Shown: positions 1 to 9,017 of the stretch, piece by piece
Numbering within the stretch: the stretch's first letter is position 1
Layout of the letters: every line of letters starts with the position of its first letter
Assembly (NCBI RefSeq): GCF_020165195.1
Contig: NZ_JAIUHR010000007.1
Coordinates: forward strand, 124,001-188,000
DNA length: 64,000 nucleotides
Reading direction: 5' to 3'
DNA from: Mesorhizobium sp. CA14
GTDB taxonomy: Bacteria > Pseudomonadota > Alphaproteobacteria > Rhizobiales > Rhizobiaceae
The notes under the pieces: generated by a model
Told to the model about the DNA's origin: nothing
Database searches by the model: none
Seen by the model: the letters and a program-made list of their open reading frames with translations, nothing else
Translations under genes and position numbers: made by a program

Positions 1-87
1 CTCCTTGTCGTGAACGGTTTTGTCCGCGGCAAGCGCCGCCGAGACGCAGGTCAGATAGGCGGCCGCCGCAAAAAGAAAAAGACGCAT
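1..87 (-). CDS. N-terminus of a secreted protein (partial, runs off the window)
   Basis: Read leftward from ATG at 87, the first 29 codons stay open to the window edge. They encode a classic Sec signal peptide: MRLF, a hydrophobic Ala/Leu core, then a probable cleavage site after ALA-A near residues 20-22. A good ribosome binding site (GAGGGGAC) lies about 5-10 bases upstream. The mature protein is outside the window, so only export to the periplasm or beyond can be inferred. Confidence 0.6.
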   Translation of the reverse strand, partial: MRLFLFAAAAYLTCVSAALAADKTVHDKE

Positions 88-206
88 CCAAAGTCCCCTC
101 GCTGCGGCGATCCTATCACAGGCAGTTGGTCGTTGCCGCCTTGCCTGCGCCACAAATTCGGCGACTGTGGCACCAGCGCGCTTCACCATGCCATGATGGA
201 GCGCTG

Positions 207-330
207 GAGCAATTCCAAGAAAAGTGTGAGCGGTTAGGCTCGGCGCCTTTGCCGTAGCCTTCCGTCTGGAATTGCGCCAAAACAAAGAGATAGAGCGGTT
301 TGCCGTTTCCATGAAACGGTGAAACGCTCT
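207..330. repeat. RIME-like intergenic repeat, copy 1 (long form)
   Basis: This palindromic element begins GAGCAATTCC and has the internal partner GGAATTGC. A second inverted pair follows (AGAGCGG..., then GTTTCC/GGTGAAACGCTCT). It matches the copies at 22415 and 28288 and the shorter ones at 10416 and 15960. The structure fits the Rhizobium-specific intergenic mosaic elements known from rhizobia; the assignment rests on recalled structure, not a search. Confidence 0.7.
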
Positions 331-361
331 GGGGGACAATCTTCGGAACGCCGGCGGAGAA

Positions 362-802
362 ATGCGAGCCGTTCTTGCCATTCTGCCGCTGCTTTTCCTG
401 TCGGGCTGCGCCAATCCCTGGGCGAAGGTTCCGGAAGCGGAGCTGCCGAAGCCGATCCGCTATGCCATGTCGCGCCCCTCGCCTTTCGTCATCGGCAATT
501 ATTGCGGCCCGGGCACACGCACCGGCGATCTGTCGGCAAAGCCGGTCGACCGTCTCGATGCCGCCTGCCGGGTCCACGACGCCTGCTACATTGCAAGGCG
601 CAATCATTGCGACTGCGACGGCGCGCTCGTCGCCTCCGCCAGAAAGATACGCGACGACAGGACGGCGCCGCGCAAGATGCGCAGCGAGGCCGGATTGCTG
701 ATCGCCTCTTTCGCCTTTCCCCTCTGCAGGATCTTTCCACAAGGCTTCCTGCCGCCACGCGATCCTGCCGAGCTCAAGGCCATGAACGGGGCGGCCGGAT
801 GA
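362..802 (+). CDS. Lipoprotein with phospholipase A2-like motif
   Basis: A 146-residue protein with a short hydrophobic leader and a lipobox (LFLSGC, Cys16), so probably a membrane-anchored lipoprotein. The mature part carries a calcium-loop-like YCGPG (residues 47-51) and DAACRVHDACY (66-76). This resembles the active site of secreted phospholipase A2 enzymes, with the catalytic His-Asp pair at 72-73 and paired cysteines. A further Cys cluster (CDCD, 83-86) follows. The fold call rests on these motifs alone. The stop codon overlaps the start of the next gene (ATGA), so the two are probably translationally coupled, and that neighbour is a phospholipase D-family lipoprotein. A phospholipid target is inferred from motif and context; loss of activity is possible. 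Confidence 0.7.
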   Translation: MRAVLAILPLLFLSGCANPWAKVPEAELPKPIRYAMSRPSPFVIGNYCGPGTRTGDLSAKPVDRLDAACRVHDACYIARRNHCDCDGALVASARKIRDDRTAPRKMRSEAGLLIASFAFPLCRIFPQGFLPPRDPAELKAMNGAAG

Positions 803-2961
803 GCCTCAGGTCGGCTGTCGCCAAGGCGTTGCTTGGATTGGCGCTGGCAGCATTTGCCGGTTGCGCTGGCATGCCCGGACATTCGGCCTGCGCCTTCTTT
901 CCGGGCGACGACGCCTGCGGCCGCCTGCCTGTCTCCGCGGACAGCGGCGGCGAGGAGATAGCCGCGGCGCATTATTTCGCGAGCGACGGCAACAGCGCCT
1001 ACGAGAAACAATTCCAGGCGCTGCTCGCCCAAAGCCGCCTCGATGCGCTCGACCGCGCCAACGGCACAGGCCGCTTCGGCCGCGACTGGCGCGATGTCCA
1101 GAACGGCGGCTTCCATGCGACCTATCCGGCGCTGCAGCGGTTGGCCAAATCGCTCGACGACACTGAGATTGCGCCGACGCAAGGCAAGCCGGGCGAAGGC
1201 CGGTTCACCGGCCGCTGGCGCATGTCGCGGCAGACGCTCTATCTCGATGCCGCCGCGCGGCCCTTGGCGCCCAAGACCTTTAGCTTCTCGGGCCTCGAGG
1301 CGCGTTCGGTCGAGATCGTGCTGCGCCAGGCAGGCCAACCGGCCATCGACATCGGCGGCACCTGCAACGGCCCGCTCGCGATCCGCGCATCGGGCCGATC
1401 CACCACGGTCGCCAAGGCCGCGCCATTCCATCTCAGCCTGCCGGCCGACGAAACCTCGGTCAGCCTGTTTCCGGACCAGGCGGTGACCCGCTGCGATCTT
1501 CGCGTCACCTCGACCCTGGCGCCGGCCGGCGCGCCGCTGACCCTGCTGCGGGAGGAGAGCGCCGATCCCTGGATCGCAGCGCTCGACAGCCGCTACGACC
1601 GCTGTCCGGTGCCGGATCCGGCAGGTATGGAGGAGCTCGACCGCGCCTTCTATGCCGGTCGCTGGCTCTCGCAGACCTGCGCGCTGCCATTGGGGTCGCC
1701 GACCCTGCTGCGCAAATCGCGCCACGGCTTCAACGCCAAGGTCGAAGCCCTGCTCGGCAAGACGCTGCCGGACAGCGCCTTCGACAAGGCGGACCCCGAA
1801 CTGCCGCTCGATTTCTCCAACGCGCCGAAGCTCAGGCTGATCTATCTGTCGTCGCTGGAGTTCAAGGCGGACTTCTCCGGCCGTATGATGGAGCGGCTGA
1901 TCCGCCATCACGCAGCACTTGGCACCAAGGTGCGCATCCTAGTCACCGATGTGCTGGAGCGGGAGAAGGACGACGCCATGCTGCACCGGCTGGCATCCGA
2001 GTTCCCCAATGTCGAGCTGCAGGAATATCGCTGGCAAGCCGATCACGGCGCGCCGTTCGACGAGCAGTTCTCCCAGCTGCACAAGACCCACCACATCAAG
2101 ATGCTGGCGACGCTGGCCGAGCAGCCCGGACGCTCGCGCGTCATCATCGGCGGCCGCAACATCCATGACGGTTTTCTGTTCCACAAGCCCGTCGACCTGA
2201 CCCGCTATCCGGAGCTGGAACAATACGGCAAGACCGACGGCTTCTCGCTGAACTACTATTCCAACTGGAGCGACTTCGACATCGAGATCGCCGACCCGGC
2301 GACCGTCGAGACGCTGGCAGCGCATCTGTCGACCGTCTGGCTGCGCGATGCCGACACCAATTTGTCGCGGCCGTTCTCCATTCCGGTCCGTTCCGGCGCG
2401 GCCCCGGGCGGCGTGGCGCGGCATTTCATTTCCGTGCCCTATGAGGACGGGCACGCGCTGGAGGCCTATTTCGTCGAACTGATCGACACCGCCGAGCATC
2501 GCATCGAGATTGTCAATCCCTACCTCAACCTGACGCCCGCTATCGCCCGTGCCTTCGACCGGGCGCTGGCCAGGGGCGTGAAGATCGATGTGGTCGGCCG
2601 CATCGACCTCAAGGGCGATATCGGCGGCCGGTTCCTCACCGCGCTCAACAAGCTGTTCGTCGAGAAATATGGCGACCGCATCAACATCCGCGAATTCAAG
2701 GCGCCGGATGTCGTCTTGCATTCCAAGATCATGATGATCGACGAGAGGCTGGTCGCCATCTCCTCGGTCAATCTCAACAACCGCAGCTTCTTCCATGACT
2801 CGGAGAACGGCATGGTCGTGCTCGATCCGGCCTTCTACCGCCGCATGAAACCGGTCTATGAGGATTACCTCGCCCATTCGCGCCCGGTCGCCAGCAATGT
2901 CACGATCGGCTGGGCCTACCGGCTGCTGTTCAGCGACAGCTGGGTCAGGGAGGCGTTTTGA
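799..2961 (+). CDS. Phospholipase D / cardiolipin synthase-family lipoprotein
   Basis: The start at 799 (ATGA overlap with the PLA2-like gene) gives 720 residues and an N-terminal lipobox (LAAFAGC, Cys22); the open frame runs further upstream without support. Two HKD-type phosphatidyltransferase motifs are visible. The first is HIK at residues 432-434, followed by GGRNIHDG. The second is HSK at 641-643, with Asp648 and SSVNLNNRSF. Two HKD motifs in one chain are standard for PLD and cardiolipin synthases, which act through a phospho-histidine intermediate. About 380 residues precede the first motif, longer than a canonical cardiolipin synthase and without the usual two N-terminal membrane helices. 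That suggests a lipid-anchored, periplasm-facing enzyme. Substrate unknown. Confidence 0.8.
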   Translation: MSLRSAVAKALLGLALAAFAGCAGMPGHSACAFFPGDDACGRLPVSADSGGEEIAAAHYFASDGNSAYEKQFQALLAQSRLDALDRANGTGRFGRDWRDVQNGGFHATYPALQRLAKSLDDTEIAPTQGKPGEGRFTGRWRMSRQTLYLDAAARPLAPKTFSFSGLEARSVEIVLRQAGQPAIDIGGTCNGPLAIRASGRSTTVAKAAPFHLSLPADETSVSLFPDQAVTRCDLRVTSTLAPAGAPLTLLREESADPWIAALDSRYDRCPVPDPAGMEELDRAFYAGRWLSQTCALPLGSPTLLRKSRHGFNAKVEALLGKTLPDSAFDKADPELPLDFSNAPKLRLIYLSSLEFKADFSGRMMERLIRHHAALGTKVRILVTDVLEREKDDAMLHRLASEFPNVELQEYRWQADHGAPFDEQFSQLHKTHHIKMLATLAEQPGRSRVIIGGRNIHDGFLFHKPVDLTRYPELEQYGKTDGFSLNYYSNWSDFDIEIADPATVETLAAHLSTVWLRDADTNLSRPFSIPVRSGAAPGGVARHFISVPYEDGHALEAYFVELIDTAEHRIEIVNPYLNLTPAIARAFDRALARGVKIDVVGRIDLKGDIGGRFLTALNKLFVEKYGDRINIREFKAPDVVLHSKIMMIDERLVAISSVNLNNRSFFHDSENGMVVLDPAFYRRMKPVYEDYLAHSRPVASNVTIGWAYRLLFSDSWVREAF

Positions 2962-2999
2962 GGCCTTGAAGCGCGCCGCCTCACCCCGATGCGACTCGG

Positions 3000-4262
3000 T
3001 TAGATAGGTTTCAGATACCGTTCCGGACTGAGGTCGCGCGCGTTGATCTCCGGAACCCGGTTGGACATGATGTCGGCCAGCACCTTGGCCGAGCCGCAGG
3101 CCATGGTCCAGCCGAGCGTGCCGTGGCCGGTGTTGAGGTAGAGATTGGCAACCTCGCTCAGTCCGACCAAGGGCGGTCCGTCCGGCGTCATCGGCCGCAA
3201 GCCGCACCAGAAGCTCGCCGCCTTGAGGTCGCCGCCGCCGGGAAAGAGGTCGCCGACCGAATGTTCCAGCGTGCGGCGGCGCGATTCATGCAGGCGAAGA
3301 TCATAACCTGAAATCTCCGCCGTGCCGCCGACGCGGATGCGGTCGCCGAGCCGCGTGATCGCCACCTTGTAGGTCTCGTCCATGACGGTCGACACAGGCG
3401 CGGCGTCGGCATTGGTGATCGGCACGGTGATCGAATAGCCCTTCACCGGATAGACCGGAATCGGCCGCCCCAGCGAGCGCATGAATTGCGCCGAATAGCT
3501 GCCCATCGCCATCACGAAGGCGTCCGCCGTTCTCCATCCGCCGTCCGTAAGGACATTGGTGAGGCGGTTGCGGTTCCGGACGATGCGCCGGACGGTCGAG
3601 CCGTATTCGAAGGTTACGCCGCGCGCCACGCAGAGCTCGGCGAGCTTGTCGGTGAACATCTTGCAGTCGCCGGTCTCGTCGCCCGGAAGCCTGAGGCCGC
3701 CGACGAATTTGTCGCGCACCGCCGCAAGCGCCGGCTCGGCGGCGACACAGCCGTCGCGGTCGAGGATCTCGTACGGCACGCCATATTTCTTCAGCACCTC
3801 GACGTCGCCGCCGGTGCCGTCGAGCTGCTTCTGCTTGCGGAAGAGCTGCAGCGTGCCTTTGGTTCGTTCGTCGTAAGTGATGCCGGTCGCCTCGCGCAAC
3901 GCCTTCAGCGTGTCGCGGCTGTATTCGGCAAGCGGCACCATGCGCGACTTGTTGAGCGCGTAGCGCTCGGCCGTGCAGTTGCGCAGCATCTTGAGGAGCC
4001 AGCTCCACATATTCGGGTCGAAGGCCGGCCGCACGACCAGCGGGCCGTACTTCATCAACAGCCATTTGACGGCCTTGACCGGGATACCGGGCCCGGCCCA
4101 GGGCGAGGCATAGCCCGGCGACACTTCGCCCGCATTGGCGAAGCTGGTTTCGAGCGCCGGCCCCGGCTGGCGATCATAGACGGTCACTTCGTGACCGGCC
4201 TCGGCGAGGAAGTAGGCGGTGGTGACCCCGATCACGCCGCCGCCCAGCACGATGACTTTCAT
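3000..4262 (-). CDS. dadA: D-amino acid dehydrogenase (small subunit, FAD-dependent)
   Basis: A 420-residue flavoprotein starting [12 protein letters not shown], the FAD-binding GxGxxG Rossmann motif at residues 7-12. The DAO-type C-terminus contains [14 protein letters not shown] and [11 protein letters not shown]. Length and motifs match DadA, which oxidises D-alanine and other D-amino acids to 2-oxo acids and passes electrons to the respiratory chain. The start was placed at MKVIV; the frame opens further upstream but lacks family similarity there. The next gene upstream on the same strand is alanine racemase, the usual L-alanine to D-alanine to pyruvate catabolic pair. Confidence 0.93.
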   Translation of the reverse strand: MKVIVLGGGVIGVTTAYFLAEAGHEVTVYDRQPGPALETSFANAGEVSPGYASPWAGPGIPVKAVKWLLMKYGPLVVRPAFDPNMWSWLLKMLRNCTAERYALNKSRMVPLAEYSRDTLKALREATGITYDERTKGTLQLFRKQKQLDGTGGDVEVLKKYGVPYEILDRDGCVAAEPALAAVRDKFVGGLRLPGDETGDCKMFTDKLAELCVARGVTFEYGSTVRRIVRNRNRLTNVLTDGGWRTADAFVMAMGSYSAQFMRSLGRPIPVYPVKGYSITVPITNADAAPVSTVMDETYKVAITRLGDRIRVGGTAEISGYDLRLHESRRRTLEHSVGDLFPGGGDLKAASFWCGLRPMTPDGPPLVGLSEVANLYLNTGHGTLGWTMACGSAKVLADIMSNRVPEINARDLSPERYLKPI

Positions 4263-4397
4263 TCTATGCTCCCTCAAAGCCCGATCATGCCGCCGAAGGG
4301 CCCGGATCGTCCCCGCCTGTCTGCCGGATTCTGCCGCGCCCGCCAAGGGCCAGCCAGCGGCGTGCGCGCTGTGGACCAGCTTGCAAAGGCGGCTGTC

Positions 4398-5549
4398 TCA
4401 GCCGCCGATATAATGACGGTGAAAGCGCGCGCCCAGGCTGGTCAATATCTCGTAGCCGATCGTGCCAGCATGGCCGGCCGCGCCGTCGACGCTTTGCGAC
4501 GGGCCGATGAGCTCGACGAGGTCGCCTTCGCCGAGCCGGCCGGCGGGAAGCGCCGAGACGTCGAGAATGATCGAGTCCATCGACACGCGCCCGACGAAGG
4601 GCAACCGCATGCCCTCGAACCAGGCAGCCGAAGCGGCGCGCCGGGGCCAGCCGTCGCCATAGCCCAGCGAAATGGTCGCTAGCGTGAGCGGCCCGTCCGC
4701 ATGATGGGTATGGCCATAGCCGATGCCGGCGCCGGCGCCCACCTGCCGCGTCTGCGCCACCTTGGCTTGCAGCCGTATGACCGGCAGCATCGGGTTGGGT
4801 GCGTTGGGCGTCGGGTTGACGCCGTAGAGCGCTGCCCCCGGGCGGGCAAGGTCGTAGTGATAGGCTGGCCCAAGAAAGATGCCGGACGAGTTGGCCAGGG
4901 AGGCGGGCGCCGCAGGCAGCATCTTGCGCAGCCGTTCGAATTCGCGCCGCTGCCTCTCGTTCGCCGCCTGTTGCGGCTCATCGGCGCGGGCGAGATGGCT
5001 CATCACATAGCGGAGGTCGATGCCGTCGAATGCGCCCGCTTCCCCCGAGACCGCCTCGACTTCCGCCGGCGCCATGCCAAGCCTGGCCATGCCGCTGTCG
5101 ACCTGGACGGCGGCAGGCAGGCTTTGGCCCATGCCCCGCGCGGTCTCGCGCCAGGCCTTCAGTTGCATGGCGCTGTTGATGACCGGGCAAAGCCCAGCCG
5201 CCACGGCTTCCGGTTCCGAGCCGGGCGGCAGCCCGTTCAGCACGAAAATGTCCGGCCCTGGCCCGATCGCCTTGCGCAGCGCGATGCCCTCGCCGAGCAG
5301 CGCGACGAAGAAGATGTCGCAGCCCTCTTTCGCCAGCGCCGACGCCACTTGGGCGGCGCCAAGCCCATAGCCGTCGGCCTTGAGCACGCCGGCACAGCGG
5401 ACGCCGCTCAGCCGCGCCGTCAGCCGGCGGTAGTTCTCGCGAATGGCCCCGAGGTCGATCGTCAGGATCGCGCCGGCCGCCGCCGCGCTGACCGTCGAAC
5501 CGCTACTTGCATCACATGCCGGAAACCCACGTCCGGTGTCGTCGCTCAT
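4398..5549 (-). CDS. alr: Alanine racemase, PLP-dependent
   Basis: A 383-residue protein with the PLP-binding lysine in VLKADGYGLGA (Lys57). The second-domain catalytic tyrosine lies in GIGYGHTHH (about residue 278), followed by the LGYGDGWPR and GRVSMDS signatures. It interconverts L- and D-alanine. It lies just upstream of dadA on the same strand (135-bp gap), so the catabolic paralogue name dadX is equally possible. Whether it also supplies D-Ala for peptidoglycan depends on other racemases outside the window. The N-terminal ~25 residues are Ala/Ser-rich and may be an over-long start. Confidence 0.93.
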   Translation of the reverse strand: MSDDTGRGFPACDASSGSTVSAAAAGAILTIDLGAIRENYRRLTARLSGVRCAGVLKADGYGLGAAQVASALAKEGCDIFFVALLGEGIALRKAIGPGPDIFVLNGLPPGSEPEAVAAGLCPVINSAMQLKAWRETARGMGQSLPAAVQVDSGMARLGMAPAEVEAVSGEAGAFDGIDLRYVMSHLARADEPQQAANERQRREFERLRKMLPAAPASLANSSGIFLGPAYHYDLARPGAALYGVNPTPNAPNPMLPVIRLQAKVAQTRQVGAGAGIGYGHTHHADGPLTLATISLGYGDGWPRRAASAAWFEGMRLPFVGRVSMDSIILDVSALPAGRLGEGDLVELIGPSQSVDGAAGHAGTIGYEILTSLGARFHRHYIGG

Positions 5550-5622
5550 GGCGACCCCCGCTCATTGCATCGGCAATCAATACGGCGATGGCGCGGCCGC
5601 GACAACCTGGGCGGAAGGCCGC

Positions 5623-6138
5623 TCAGGGGACGAGATGCTGGAATGCCGCCACCACCTGCTCGTAGACCTTGCGCTTGAACGGCACGATGAGGTCGGGCAG
5701 CTCCCGCATCGGCCGCCAGGCCCATTCATCGAACTCGGCCGTGTGGCCACCGGGCGGCGGGTTGATCGCGATCTCGCTTTCACCGCCCTCGAAGCGGTAG
5801 GCGAACCATTTCTGCGTCTGGCCGCGATAGCGGCCCTTGAAGGCGACGCCGACCAGATGCTCCGGCAGGTCGTAATTGATCCAGTGCGGCGCCTCGGCCA
5901 GCAACGACACGCTGCGCATGCCGGTTTCCTCATAGAGCTCGCGCCCGGCGGCCTCGATCGGCTCTTCGCCCTTGTCGATGCCGCCCTGCGGCATCTGCCA
6001 AAGCTGCGTCGTGCCGGCGAACTCGCTGTCCGGTTCGGCGATGCGGTGCCCGACCCAGACCAGACCGGCCTTGTTGAGGATCATCAGCCCGACGCACGGA
6101 CGGTAAGGCAGCGTTTCGGGATCGATCTTCTTGACCAT
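5623..6138 (-). CDS. rppH: RNA pyrophosphohydrolase (Nudix)
   Basis: A 171-residue Nudix hydrolase starting [17 protein letters not shown]. The Nudix box follows the GX5EX7REUXEEXGU pattern from GGIDKGEEP to YEETGM. RppH removes pyrophosphate from the 5' triphosphate of mRNAs and triggers RNase E decay; older rhizobial names are invA or nud[10 protein letters not shown] and the WF.YRF segment are characteristic of this subfamily. It is the last gene of a leftward block that includes the deacetylase and CtpA. Confidence 0.93.
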   Translation of the reverse strand: MVKKIDPETLPYRPCVGLMILNKAGLVWVGHRIAEPDSEFAGTTQLWQMPQGGIDKGEEPIEAAGRELYEETGMRSVSLLAEAPHWINYDLPEHLVGVAFKGRYRGQTQKWFAYRFEGGESEIAINPPPGGHTAEFDEWAWRPMRELPDLIVPFKRKVYEQVVAAFQHLVP

Positions 6139-6190
6139 CGGTCGGATTTTCCTGCTTCGCTTGAGGTCCGGCGCTTCGCGGCGCGAGGTC

Positions 6191-6272
6191 GGAATGGTGA
6201 ATGGTGAATGGAAGTGACCGCCGGAAGCCGCGCACCACACTGAAACCTCGTACTATTCACCATTCACTCCCT
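6191..6272. repeat. Inverted repeat of ATGGTGAATGG units
   Basis: In the gap between rppH and the deacetylase, two copies of the unit GGTGAAT on the left arm (GGAATGGTGAATGGTGAATG) face ATTCACCATTCACTCCC on the right arm, about 45 bases apart. It is built like the GCGAGTA/GGGAATA repeat between atpD and atpC. Intergenic palindromic repeat of unknown role. Confidence 0.5.
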
Positions 6273-6304
6273 CTCAGCGTCATGCCTGGGCGACGGCCCA
6301 ACGA

Positions 6305-7546
6305 CTAGCCTTTTTGCGGATCGATGGCCACCGCCGAGATCGGCACGATCTCGATGCCTCGCTTCTTCGCTTCGGCAATCCAGGACGTCACCGTGTCGAC
6401 GGTGATGTCGAAGGCCGAACCGATGCCGACCGCGCTGCCCTTGGCCCGCGCCGTGGCTTCGAGGCTGTCCAGCTTCTTTAGGATTTCGCCGCGATCCTGC
6501 ACGGCATCGATCGCCATGTCGCCGGCGACGAACGGCACGCCATCCTTCAACGCCAGGTCAGGCGCCACACTTCGCGAGGATGAGCCGTCATCGATATAGG
6601 CAAGCCCCCGCTTGCCGAGTTCGGCCATAAACGGTTCCATCGCCGCATCGTCGGCCGAGAAACGCGCGCCCATATAGTTCATGACCCCGGTATAGTTCGT
6701 GGTCCTGGATAGCGCCCAGTGCAGGCTCTTCAGGTTCTCGTCAGGGCTCGCCGACACCGTCAGCGTGTTGCGTCCCGGATTGACGTTGGGATAATCGAAC
6801 GGCTCGAGCGGCACCTGCATGACGATCTCATGCCCGCTCTGCCTTGCCGCCTGCATCCAGCGGCCAATGCTGTTGCCTTGCGGCGCGAAGGCCAGCGTCA
6901 CTTCGGCCGGCAGCTTGGCGATCGCGGCTTGCGTCCCGGTCTGCGAGACTGCGAGCCCTCCGATGACGATCGCCACGCGCGCGCCTCGCGCGCCGGACCA
7001 TGGCCGCGCATAGACGTCGAACGGCCGCCGGCCGTCGGCGGAGCGCATCGGCAGCGGACCGGTGTCGCTGGCCTCGATCAGCGCCCTGTCCGGGATATGG
7101 GCGACCTTGAGTTTCTGGCCGAGCGTCGAGGGATCGCGGATGACGATCGCCGCCTTCGGCGGGCCGTCGCCCTCTTCCGTCTGGACGTGGATGATCTGCG
7201 GGCCGCCGCTCTTCATCGGCGTGCTGGCCTGTGTCGCAGCCGAAACCGGAGCCGGCGCAGGCACCGGCGTCGCTGCCGCCGCAGGAGCAGGCTCAGCCGT
7301 GACCTTCGGCGTCGACACGGCCACTTCTTCCGGCTTGCGGAACGGCCTTTCACGCAGCGCAATAGCGCCGGAAACACCGATCACGCCAAGTAGGGCCAGC
7401 ACAGCGGCGAGCGAGCCTGAGCCGATGCCACGCGAAGCCTTGCGCTCAGGCCGGAGCGTTTGTCCGAGCGGGCGTTCGATTTCCTTGCCGATCTCAGCCA
7501 AGTCGTGTTTCCCCGGAAGCACGCCAGGGTCACTTTTTCGTGACAT
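6305..7546 (-). CDS. Divergent polysaccharide deacetylase family protein (DUF610-type)
   Basis: 413 residues. A cytoplasmic N-terminus (about 1-45) is followed by one membrane helix (LAAVLALLGVIGVSGAIAL), a Pro/Ala-rich linker to about residue 120, and a C-terminal domain. That domain has RVAIVIGGLAVSQTGTQAAI, IVMQVPLEPFDYP and a C-terminal VGIGSAFDITVDTV. These are the features of the divergent polysaccharide deacetylase family (COG2861), a NodB-fold relative lacking the canonical metal triad. It follows CtpA and the EnvC-like gene on the same strand, the usual rhizobial order. The context suggests a cell-wall role; no activity is established from sequence. Confidence 0.85.
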   Translation of the reverse strand: MSRKSDPGVLPGKHDLAEIGKEIERPLGQTLRPERKASRGIGSGSLAAVLALLGVIGVSGAIALRERPFRKPEEVAVSTPKVTAEPAPAAAATPVPAPAPVSAATQASTPMKSGGPQIIHVQTEEGDGPPKAAIVIRDPSTLGQKLKVAHIPDRALIEASDTGPLPMRSADGRRPFDVYARPWSGARGARVAIVIGGLAVSQTGTQAAIAKLPAEVTLAFAPQGNSIGRWMQAARQSGHEIVMQVPLEPFDYPNVNPGRNTLTVSASPDENLKSLHWALSRTTNYTGVMNYMGARFSADDAAMEPFMAELGKRGLAYIDDGSSSRSVAPDLALKDGVPFVAGDMAIDAVQDRGEILKKLDSLEATARAKGSAVGIGSAFDITVDTVTSWIAEAKKRGIEIVPISAVAIDPQKG

Positions 7547-7684
7547 CTCGCGTAAGCTTCACAATCGCTGGCGCGATACCCCACGCGCGTGGCGCCCCAC
7601 CGCAGTCCCCGAATCAAACTGCCGGAACCTCGCGGCCCCGGCAGCATTGCATTGCTTCGCGCAGCCGGCCAGAGCCGGACCGCA

Positions 7685-9016
7685 TTACTGGTTCAGCACA
7701 GCCTTGTCCGGGTTCGGCGGGAACGACGGATCGGTCTTTTCGCCGCGCAGGAGCTGCTCGGCATAGATCAGCTGCAGGTCGTTCTTCGGATCCGGCGGCA
7801 CATAGGCAGCCGAGCCCGAGCCGGTGGAACTCTCGTCGGCGCCCTTGATGTGACCCTTGAGGTCGGATTCGCCACGGGTCAGGTCGCGGCCCTGGAGATC
7901 CGGCGGCAGCGGCTGATCGACCTTGATGTTGGGCGTGATGCCCTTGCCCTGGATCGACTTGCCCGACGGCGTGTAATAGAGCGCCGTCGTCAGCCTGAGC
8001 GCGCCATTCTCGCCGAGCGGAATGATGGTCTGCACCGAGCCTTTGCCGAAGGACTGCGTGCCGACCACGGTGGCGCGGCGCAGATCCTGCAGCGCGCCGG
8101 CGACGATTTCCGAGGCGCTTGCCGAACCGCCATTGACCAGCACGATCAGCGGCTTGCCGTTGATGTCGTCGTTCTGCTTCGGCTTGGCGTCGAAGCGCGT
8201 GACGTCCTTCGGATCTCGGCCGCGAGTCGAGACGATCTCGCCGCGCTTGAGGAAGGCGTCCGACACGCTGACCGCCTGGTCGAGCAGGCCGCCCGGATTG
8301 AGGCGCAGGTCGAGCACATAGCCCTTCAGCTTGTCGTTCGGCACCTGCTTCTTGATGTTCTCGATGGCATTCTCGAGATCGTCATAGGTCTTCTCGGTGA
8401 AGGAGGTGATCTTCATGTAGCCGATGTCGTTCTCGACCCGGTACTTCACCGCCTTGACCTTGATGATGTCGCGCACCACCGTCAGCTCGATCGGCTTGTC
8501 GGCGCCCTGGCGCAGGATGGTGAGCTTGATCGGCGTGTTGACCGGCCCGCGCATCTTCTCGACCGCGTCGTTGAGGGTCAGGCCGCGCACCTCTTCGCCG
8601 TCGATCTTGGCGATGTAGTCGCCCGACAGCACACCCGCCTTGGCGGCCGGCGTGTCGTCGATCGGCGTGATTACCTTGACAAGGTCGTTCTCCATGGTGA
8701 CCTCGATGCCGAGGCCGCCGAACTCGCCCTTGGTCTGCACGCGCATATCCTGCGCCTGCTCGGCGTTCATATAGGAGGAGTGCGGGTCGAGCGAGGACAG
8801 CATGCCGTTGATGGCATTCTCGACGAGCGACTTGTCGTCCGGCGGCGTTACATAATTGGCGCGCACGCGCTCGAAGATGTCGCCGAAGATCGCCAGCTGC
8901 TTGTAGGTTTCCGAACCCGCAGCGTTCGCCGCCGAACCCGGTGCGCCGTAGACCAGGCTCATTGCCGATGCGCCCATCAGCGCGCCGGCAAACAGAAGCG
9001 ACAGTTTCCGCATCAT
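7685..9016 (-). CDS. ctpA: C-terminal processing protease CtpA (S41 family, PDZ)
   Basis: 443 residues from MMRKLSLL, preceded by a strong ribosome binding site (GGAAGGACG) that favours this start over the longer frame. A signal peptide or anchor covers residues 1-30. Next comes a PDZ domain (GGLGIEVTMENDLVKVITP... DYIAKIDGEEVRGLTL), then the S41 peptidase domain with GSASASEIVAGALQD (catalytic Ser) and GTQSFGKGSVQ (catalytic Lys). It cleaves C-termini of periplasmic proteins and probably has cell-wall hydrolase or regulator targets. The start codon is one base downstream of the EnvC-like stop (TGA-A-ATG), so the two are tightly coupled. Confidence 0.93.
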   Translation of the reverse strand: MMRKLSLLFAGALMGASAMSLVYGAPGSAANAAGSETYKQLAIFGDIFERVRANYVTPPDDKSLVENAINGMLSSLDPHSSYMNAEQAQDMRVQTKGEFGGLGIEVTMENDLVKVITPIDDTPAAKAGVLSGDYIAKIDGEEVRGLTLNDAVEKMRGPVNTPIKLTILRQGADKPIELTVVRDIIKVKAVKYRVENDIGYMKITSFTEKTYDDLENAIENIKKQVPNDKLKGYVLDLRLNPGGLLDQAVSVSDAFLKRGEIVSTRGRDPKDVTRFDAKPKQNDDINGKPLIVLVNGGSASASEIVAGALQDLRRATVVGTQSFGKGSVQTIIPLGENGALRLTTALYYTPSGKSIQGKGITPNIKVDQPLPPDLQGRDLTRGESDLKGHIKGADESSTGSGSAAYVPPDPKNDLQLIYAEQLLRGEKTDPSFPPNPDKAVLNQ

Positions 9017-9017
9017 T

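Noticed and set aside
319..798. Upstream extension of the PLD-like gene (frame opens at 319)
   Set aside because: This stretch overlaps the PLA2-like gene in another frame and lacks a signal peptide; the lipobox after 799 fixes the start.
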